DNA of 64,000 nt, from positions 13,224,295 through 13,288,294 of the forward strand of contig CM029383.1 of assembly GCA_017165825.1 (NCBI GenBank), read 5' to 3'. The position numbers were made by a program, and so were the translations under genes. The notes under the pieces were generated by a model. It was not told the origin of the DNA. It did no database searches and saw nothing but the letters and a program-made list of their open reading frames with translations. Source of the stretch: Hepsetus odoe. Its lineage: Eukaryota; Chordata; Actinopteri; Characiformes; Hepsetidae. How positions within the stretch are numbered: position 1 is the stretch's first letter; each line of letters begins with the position of its first letter. Of this stretch, positions 57,357 to 64,000 are shown piece after piece.

Positions 57357-57830
57357 CACTGAGGCCATGTGAAAATGCTTTTTATGTTGGGTTATGTGTA
57401 ATCTTGCAGGGTGGGCATGTGTGTGTTTTGGTGTATGTAGGTCATTGTGTAAATGAGGGAACAAACAGTGACAATACACTGGGTTGAGCAGTACAGCTGT
57501 CAGGAAACCATGTGAATGTCATACAGGCCGTTACACTCGCTGCACAGGTGTCTTGCGTGCACACACTATGGCAAGCCTTTTAACCGCCCAACCACACCTC
57601 TCCTTTTTTACATACCTCTCTCTGTGTGTTTGTGTATGTCACTGGCAGTAATGCATATTTTCATACATGCATTTTGAAAATGCCTTTATTTGCTTTCTGT
57701 AGTTTTGAAACCCTGTCTGTCCATTTACACCCAATTTAACATGTATACCAATGTATATCTTCTAAATTGAAATACAATATTTTTACCTGGTTATAGGACA
57801 TTTTTGCGGTTTCATATGAAGTTGCCGTTT

Positions 57831-58014
57831 TACAGTGCAAAAGTCTGGCCACCCTTGTATAAAAGTTATTTTTATTCTCATGGACTGCAAAGCTCCAGTC
57901 AGGGAGGGATGGTGTCTAGGACTGTTTAGTAATTTCACTGCTTTCATACACCTGATTTCTGCTAATTGCCAGTTTGAGTGAAAAAGCAGGAAAACATGGG
58001 GAGTCACAGATATA
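57831..58014. mobile_element. MITE-like fragment (AAAAGTCTGG end)
   Basis: Left end TACAGTGCAAAAGTCTGGCC (57831-57850), then AATTTCACTGCTTTCATACA and GCAGGAAAACATGGGGAGTC. I recall this as a short non-autonomous DNA element of fish. Its right end should mirror the left (AGTCTCAGACTTTTGC), but here only AGTCACAGA is left, so the right terminal repeat is lost. Confidence 0.55.
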
Positions 58015-58616
58015 TCTTGAGCTTATTGACTCCCCCTCCCTAAAAAACCCAATAACAAAAACAAGCAGCAACACCTGGGCCCATAAGAGGCGAAAGGAAC
58101 AGAGCTAAACTCAGGCTATAATAAAGCAATGCAATAGACTGACTCCTCAAACAGAACTCAAACTTAAACAGACTTCAAACAATAAACAACAGAGGCGACC
58201 ATATATAATGTCTGACCACAAAACACAACAACAATAACTACAAAGAAAACAACACAGTTAATCTACTAGCTGAAATAGAAAGCCTTTAACTCTACCCCAA
58301 AAGTACCCAGATATAAGAATTATGCTAAAGAACACAATATATCAAATGAATTATCCCATTTCTCAGTTTAACATGGAGCATTTAGTGCAGCTTTATTGGC
58401 AGTGTGTTTAAGATCACTGTTTACTGTTGTCCATCTTTGCTCATTCCCGATAACTCCTAAAAGCAGAAGCAGATCCCCATCAGCCCTGATAAATCAAAAA
58501 AGAGTTAACTTAATTCCATTGAAGATAATATTGAATTTACCCTAAACAAACTGTAAATAAACTGAATATTGTAAAATAAATAAATAAATAAATAAGGAAA
58601 TTTATGGACATTTATT

Positions 58617-58755
58617 CCCCAGGCGCTGCATATGGCTGCCCACTGCTGTGCTGAAAAGTGTGTGATGGGTTAAATACAGAAAATGCATCTTGTTGTGGTT
58701 CACTGAGCGCTGTGCTGTGAACTCACAATGACATTGTCATTTTCACTTTCACTTC
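58617..58755 (+). repeat. SINE 3' portion, plus orientation
   Basis: Body and tail only of the main SINE: GGCGCTGCATATGGCTGCCC, TGATGGGTTAAATACAG, GGTTCACTGAGCGCTGTGCT and the tail TTTTCACTTTCACTTC. The 5' head is missing, the usual pattern of incomplete reverse transcription. An AAAT microsatellite lies just before it. Confidence 0.8.
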
Positions 58756-59118
58756 TAGCGTGTGACTTGGAGCAGACGCTTTCTAGTCTTTAGTGTGCCA
58801 GAAGTGGTGGCACTGGGGAGACTAAGCTCATGGGTGGAATTGAACATGACTAGATTGAGGAGCTGTGTTTGGATAAAAGATAACAATCTGTCTGCCCGGC
58901 TAAATGGGCAGGCTTTTAATCTGATGATCGTTTTGTGTCTGTTCTATCCATTGGGACCGGCACCATATGCTGCTGTAATACTGAAACCAGAGTGTCAAAG
59001 TGAACTATGTCAGACAACCACATGGAGCTTGAGCTCAGATGGAAAATGCTACACATCCTAAAGCTCACAATAGAGTTGATCTTGATCAGGCAAGTCGGAG
59101 GAATTTTTTCCTTGAACT

Positions 59119-59121
<3 letters not shown>

Positions 59122-59159
<38 letters not shown>
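59122..59159. repeat. (CT)n microsatellite
   Basis: A perfect CT tract. Confidence 0.95.
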
Positions 59160-59161
<2 letters not shown>

Positions 59162-59293
59162 CTAGCATGAAGAGTAATTCAACATGCAGTTCATGCTTGT
59201 TTAGACATAATGTCTGATTTTTAAGGTTTCATAAAAAAAAGAGGGGAAAAAAAGGTATTAATGGTTTAACAGTTTAAATGCTTGGACCCTAAA

Positions 59294-59345
59294 TAAAAAC
59301 AACCCCCCCCCCCCCAAAAAAAAAAAAAACAAACAAAAAAAACAA
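59294..59345. repeat. C run and A-rich tract
   Basis: A 14-base C run near 59303-59316 followed by A-rich sequence with AAAC interruptions. Confidence 0.9.
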
Positions 59346-59737
59346 ATTCACATTGACTTGAACTAATGATGCCCTCTTTAGATTAAAACCCTGATTTTGT
59401 TCAGTCTGCTTTAAGTTTAACTTATGCACACAATAAGCTCAGAAAAGCAAACCACGAGAAGTTATCATGGTAACAAACATCTTGTCCTAGTTTATTGCAG
59501 GTTGGCAACTGTAACCAGCTGTTCATGATTTTGGAAGAATTGTTTATTTTAGTTGTTATTAAAAAGCATTTATTTATAACATCAATGTTTATCACATGCA
59601 ACCTCCTGCAGCTTATTGCTTGAATAATTTGTCACAGAAGGCCTTTATGTGTTTGTGAACATTTTTTGTAGTGCTGATTAGCTTGTTATTCTATTGATCA
59701 GCTTTTCTCAACAACACATCAGTCATGGCTCAGTGAG

Positions 59738-59746
59738 TGTGTGTGT

Positions 59747-59789
<43 letters not shown>

Positions 59790-59817
59790 GTGCGTGCACA
59801 CACACACACACACACAC
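59738..59817. repeat. Compound (TG)n-(CT)n-(CA)n microsatellite
   Basis: TG repeats to 59750, a CT tract at 59751-59787, then CA repeats at 59797-59817. The outer TG and CA parts are complementary and could pair across the CT tract. Confidence 0.94.
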
Positions 59818-59878
59818 CTAGGTGACTAGGACCATGTTCGCCATTAGCCACGTGGCCGGAAGTGTTAACTAACCACAT

Positions 59879-59881
<3 letters not shown>

Positions 59882-59914
<33 letters not shown>
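59882..59914. repeat. (CT)n microsatellite
   Basis: A CT tract followed by a short AT tract. Confidence 0.95.
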
Positions 59915-59917
<3 letters not shown>

Positions 59918-60004
59918 CATATATATATAATATTATATTTTGTGTGTATGTATGTGAGATGAGAAAGAGATCCCGTGTGCTACAGAGAAAGATAGATATT
60001 AGAG

Positions 60005-60330
60005 GTTGAAACAGGAAAACCAGACAGATTGCCTGCACTTAATTGATGGGGGGGAATCCAGACAGTGCTGTGTAATTTCATGGAGACTCCCTTTTCTCTG
60101 GAGATGTGAACAGAGGCACCTTAAACCCTGCCCTCTGCCTCAGCCCCCCATTATCGTAAAACAATCTATGTTTCAATACGACAACTTCATGCTCCTGTCA
60201 TTGCTAATAAGTAATGTTTTGTCACAGACGGCTTGCTGGCAGGATAAAAGAAGCAGAGTAAGCAACGAGTCTCTTCAGATGTCTGGCGCCTCCCTGGTGT
60301 TTTAGGAGCTTAAGGAGCATTTACATTTGT
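60005..60330. promoter_or_regulatory. Possible conserved non-coding element in cblb intron
   Basis: A repeat-free segment with CTTAATTGATGG, CCATTATCGTAAAACAATC and GCTAATAAGTAATGTTTTG. It includes a 99-codon open frame with no recognised similarity, probably chance. The regulatory reading is composition-based. Confidence 0.22.
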
Positions 60331-61345
60331 GGGCAAAAGATGTTTTACGTTACAGTATATTTCAGACATCATGAAGATGTGCTAACAAGGAGAAAGAAAT
60401 CCCATGACAGTGCACTAAATGTGTTGTCCTCTTCTACCATCTGTCTACTGGTTGCATCTATGAATTATGAACAGCACTTAGGGATACACCGATACCATAG
60501 ACTGATACTGCTCTCCTGCCACCATGTATTGCAGGCTCATGCTCTTAGGCTGTACCCTGACATTCTCTGTGTGTGAAGTGTTTGAATGTTAAGAGTGCAT
60601 GTGTGACTTTTCTACACACCCTCACCCAGGAACTTTGAGTCACAGAGAACTCAGTGGCCACTTTAATGACTCACCAGTTCTCTATTTAGTGTAGACGTGG
60701 CATCAGATTAACAAGTGAGCATTTAAAATATTTTTAAAAATTATTATTTTTTTTTTTACAGTGGGTGTGTGTGTTTGCTTGCATATGGTGAAAGAACTTC
60801 AGCCTTTCTGTACTTGTCTGTCATGTACCTTTGCAACAGTTTTCTGAGACGTCTCGTGAGTGCTGACTGTGTAAAGGGTGTGCTTCGGAAGTTGAACCAT
60901 GGCTGTTGCTGAGCTGAGTGTCCGTGGTATCACATGAAGCCTTCAAAGCAGAAGTGATTAGCTTGAGATCAGCTCTCACCATCATCTGCTCGGAGTTACT
61001 TCTTATTCTGTCAGCCCTCAAAACATGCTCATGCATGCACAAGCACACATGCATGCTTTTTTGCCTTGCACTAACTTGCTGAGTCATGTTAATTTGTGTA
61101 AGCAGTGGACCTTTTCAGACTCCTGGCATTATTGACCCCAAAGCAGGAAGGGAAGCAGTTACAGAATGAGAAAAAGGAGGGAAAAGGTATCAAAGCTGTT
61201 TTTTTAGGGTGCATATTTATTTTGTAATACAATGCACTGGTATATGTAAATAGCCACTGTTTGGATTGGCTGCCCTGAACCGTGTCTCCAATAAACATCT
61301 GAGCTGAAACTTTTTAAATACTTCGGTTTGAATGTGCTGAGAAGA

Positions 61346-61573
61346 TGAAGTGAAAGTGACTATTTGTCATTGTGAAACATGGCACACCACACAGTGAACC
61401 ACAACAAAATGCATTCTCTGTATTTAACCCATACACCCATGTGCAGCAGGGGCCAGCTATATCTAGTGCCTGGGAAGCAGTGATTGGGCAGTACCTCAGG
61501 GCATCCTACATGTCCAGAATGGAAGCCACAACCTTACGATCCTGGGGCCTAGTCCTTAACCACCGCTGCCCTA
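61346..61573 (-). repeat. tRNA-derived SINE, full length, minus orientation
   Basis: On the minus strand: head GGGCAGCGGTGGTTAAGGAC (61554-61573), body with GGCCCCTGCTGCACATGGG, a GTTCACTGTGTGGTGTGCC block and a CACTTTCACTTC tail. Immediately after the head in genome order lies a C run and a T run (61576-61604). Confidence 0.85.
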
Positions 61574-61575
61574 AT

Positions 61576-61604
61576 CCCCCCCCCCCCCCCTTTTTTTTTT
61601 TTTA
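61576..61604. repeat. Adjacent C and T homopolymer runs
   Basis: About 14-15 C followed by about 13 T. Confidence 0.92.
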
Positions 61605-61992
61605 AAGACTGCTAAACTGCTGTAGGTTGAAGGTATATATGAGCATGTGTATACATGTAAACGTGTTTTAGAGATGAACCAGAAGCAGAGCATTTAAAAC
61701 TGTTTGTTCCTGTATATGGACTGTTTGCCCTGGGGAGGGAAAGCCAGTTTGAAACTGTACATGTTAAAATGCAACAAATGGTTCCAGACTATGAATTTCC
61801 TCTATGACCTTAAATAGAGAAAAGAATGGTGGTCTTGGTTCGTTATGGTTTTTTTCTAGTTTTTCCAGCGCAGTGTTGCCCCAAAATATTAGCAAGATAC
61901 TTGGAGGAGTGCTGTGCTGGGACTTAAAATGTATGGAATGCCATTAAAAATAACTCAGACCTGCTCAGAACACTGCTGTGGATAGCTTAGGG

Positions 61993-61994
61993 TG

Positions 61995-62025
<31 letters not shown>
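61993..62025. repeat. (TG)n microsatellite
   Basis: A TG tract ending in GCGCGCAC, a purine-pyrimidine alternation able to adopt Z-DNA. Confidence 0.95.
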
Positions 62026-62029
<4 letters not shown>

Positions 62030-62177
62030 CTGCCTTTTATATTGAGGCAGAGGCGTCATGCAGCACTTCAGGAGATCAGCAGGAATTAGCATATGTGATG
62101 TGCCTGTGCTCTGCCATTATTATTCTGTTTCTAATTCAATTTCTCCTTCCTCAGGACAAGTGCTGTGTAGTAGGATT

Positions 62178-62178
<1 letters not shown>

Positions 62179-62257
<79 letters not shown>
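62179..62257. repeat. Compound (CT)n-(AC)n microsatellite
   Basis: A CT tract at 62179-62208 followed by AC repeats to 62256 with one AAAC interruption. Confidence 0.95.
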
Positions 62258-62258
<1 letters not shown>

Positions 62259-62259
62259 A

Positions 62260-64000
62260 GTGGTTGCTCTGCATGTTATCAGTCTGTGCCATGCCAGGTT
62301 TATACAGATTAGATGATTACACCGTAGGTGTGGGTGTGTTAGTGTTTATCACCAAAAGAGATAGAACCTGGATTAGGCCAGGTCTTTCTGAACCCCGTCT
62401 AGACCAGCTCAGGAGTGTATTACAGTTACCTTGCCCATCTGATTGTTTACAAAATTACAGTTTACATGGCTGCTATTAAAAATCTACTCAGTGTTGGATG
62501 TTAAGTGTGCCACAGGCAAGTGAGAACAGTATGAAGGGTAGGTGAAATTATTAAAAGTTGATCTAATTTTGATTATTAGGGCTTAAAGAACGCTATAGGA
62601 GTGGCTTATTTCTGGTATAACTTCCACAAACTGAGAGGTCTTGATGGTTTTCAAAGAAAATGGGAAAATGGAAACACAATGCGAAGTCTTCTGTTCCCCT
62701 CTGTTCAGGACAACACAATGTTCTGACAACCACTCCAAACTAATAATTTTGCTGGGTGGAACATGTGCTTGACCTGGTGGACCACCCAGCTTAGTTAATG
62801 GGAGGTATATGTACCTAAAACACTGTTTTTAATTGGAAGGATATTACACCTAGGTGTTTCTTGCTTGCTTGCTTGACACTAGTAATTCAGTGTTGCAAAT
62901 TATGTTTTTTTAATGCTGATACTCATAGAGGGTGTGTGAGTAAGTGTGTGACTGTGCAAAGCTTCTTGAAAGCCTGTGTGCCATTCTGTTGCTTGCAGTG
63001 AACCATTCCAGCTGCCTTGTTCTCGAATTTCATCCTCTATTAATTGTGTATTTTAAGCTGTCTGTTCAGACAGAGATATTTACATAAAGCCAAGATGGCA
63101 TGTATTTGAGCTTGAAGACACTTCCTCAAACAGTGCATTGAGTTTTAGTAAGTGTTTTGGAACATAATCTCTCAAATCAGATTTTTCATACTCATTTGAT
63201 TAATTTTATTTTACCTGTTTTAATAGCACCAGCAGCACCAGACCACAGTTCCCATACTGGTGCATCCAGAATAATATTAAATTATCTTAATTTTAGCCCA
63301 ATTAGATAGAAATTGGGTTCTGTTAGTCATTAGTTTCCATACTTTTCAGTCTCTTCTGCAGATATGTCTGGGAATTCAATCCCTCATCACTTGTGTGATG
63401 GTTGAGTTTACTAGTGGCTGGACAGCAGATACCAGGAGGAGTTTAATCTATACACCAGCAGTCCAGAGAACAGTGAGAAGTGAGCAATAGTCCATTAAGG
63501 CTAGGCAATGGAGTGCACATTCCTTGTCTCTGGTATGCATTGAGGGCTGCTAGGGCATTTAGGGAGTGGTTGAATGCTACGTGAGGAGGGTAATGTGTTT
63601 TGTTGGGCCAGCAGAAGCCATTAATAAGATAAGGAAGGTCGCTCTGATAGCTGGAACTGTGAACTGCCTAATGTTGCACTTAAGCTAACGGGTAGCTGCT
63701 CAAAAGAGAACTGGGGCATAGTGTTTTATCAGTCAGTCATTGACTAGCTCAACAATTGGCATTTACATCCATCTTAATGGAGCTGGAGTATCAGCAGAGG
63801 GTTAACTGTATGAGAAGTACTGCCATCTTTTATTTGAGTTACACATTACTGTCTTTACATCATGACATTAACAGAGATGCAGGTACAGTTGTTATTATTA
63901 TTAATTTTTTTTTAGCTTTAAGGGCCCATAATCTGTTCTGATTTCATTCTTGATTCCTTTGGGTTCCCTTATGCCAACTTTTCTTCATCAATTAGATACA
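62260..64000 (+). other. cblb intron, end of window, nothing recognised
   Basis: Unique-looking AT-rich sequence with no exon, SINE or transposon recognised. Short open frames match nothing known. Confidence 0.5.

Larger units (their letters stand above)
30490..64000 (+). other. cblb: Long cblb intron, open at the window end
   Basis: The donor GTAGGG at 30490 opens an intron for which I find no acceptor followed by the expected third coding exon (the segment beginning NLTKLSLIFSH in vertebrate Cbl proteins). Open frames in this span are short and match no known proteins apart from transposon relics. It is therefore read as intron of at least 33.5 kb, filled with microsatellites, SINEs, Tc1-like relics and repeat-free segments. 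An unrelated nested gene or non-coding RNA cannot be excluded. Confidence 0.75.

Noticed and set aside
60340..60576. 78-codon open frame in the intron
   Set aside because: No recognised motif or similarity; within chance length for this composition.

Overview
The window looks like nuclear DNA from a ray-finned (teleost) fish. The evidence is intron-containing coding sequence with consensus splice sites, very dense dinucleotide microsatellites, several Tc1/mariner families of fish type, and many copies of tRNA-derived SINEs, one of which resembles the cyprinid DANA type. Nothing is bacterial, plasmid or phage-like. The species cannot be named from this sequence.

There is one recognisable host gene, cblb (E3 ubiquitin ligase Cbl-b), on the + strand. 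A CpG-richer, GC-richer segment at about 28.7-29.1 kb looks like its promoter and a non-coding first exon, with a GTAAGT donor at 29113. A strong acceptor ends at 29623. The first coding exon (29634-29801, 56 codons) follows, then a 437-bp intron, then the second coding exon (30239-30489). Together the two exons encode about the first 139 residues: the N-terminal tail and most of the four-helix bundle of the phosphotyrosine-binding (TKB) domain. The donor at 30490 opens an intron that seems to run to the end of the window (at least 33.5 kb), because I find no later Cbl-b exon.

Positions 1-28.7 kb are intergenic, upstream of cblb. They hold two Tc1/mariner relics (2.11-3.25 kb and 10.71-11.85 kb), one arm of a second Tc1-like family sitting in a TA microsatellite (7.6 kb), a small inverted-repeat element (3.4-3.6 kb), about ten SINE copies in both orientations, and long CT, GA, TG, AC and TA tracts.

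Positions 30.5-64 kb are intronic. They hold two more copies of the 7.6-kb Tc1-like family (40.8-41.3 kb, with two SINE-type repeats nested inside, and 50.5-51.0 kb), a Tc1 relic with a lost catalytic aspartate (56.5-57.2 kb), a partial MITE (57.8 kb), further SINEs, and pyrimidine-rich microsatellites. Several repeat-free segments are rich in homeodomain-type cores and look like possible conserved non-coding elements: 33.3, 51.7, 53.7-54.2, 54.9-55.1 and 60.0-60.3 kb. That is an impression only, since conservation cannot be tested here.

I found no convincing undescribed biological system. The most useful observations are the cblb 5' gene structure, the nested and chimeric transposons, two short inverted repeats, and the candidate regulatory segments. 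Repeat-family matches rest on recalled knowledge of fish repeats, not on a database search.
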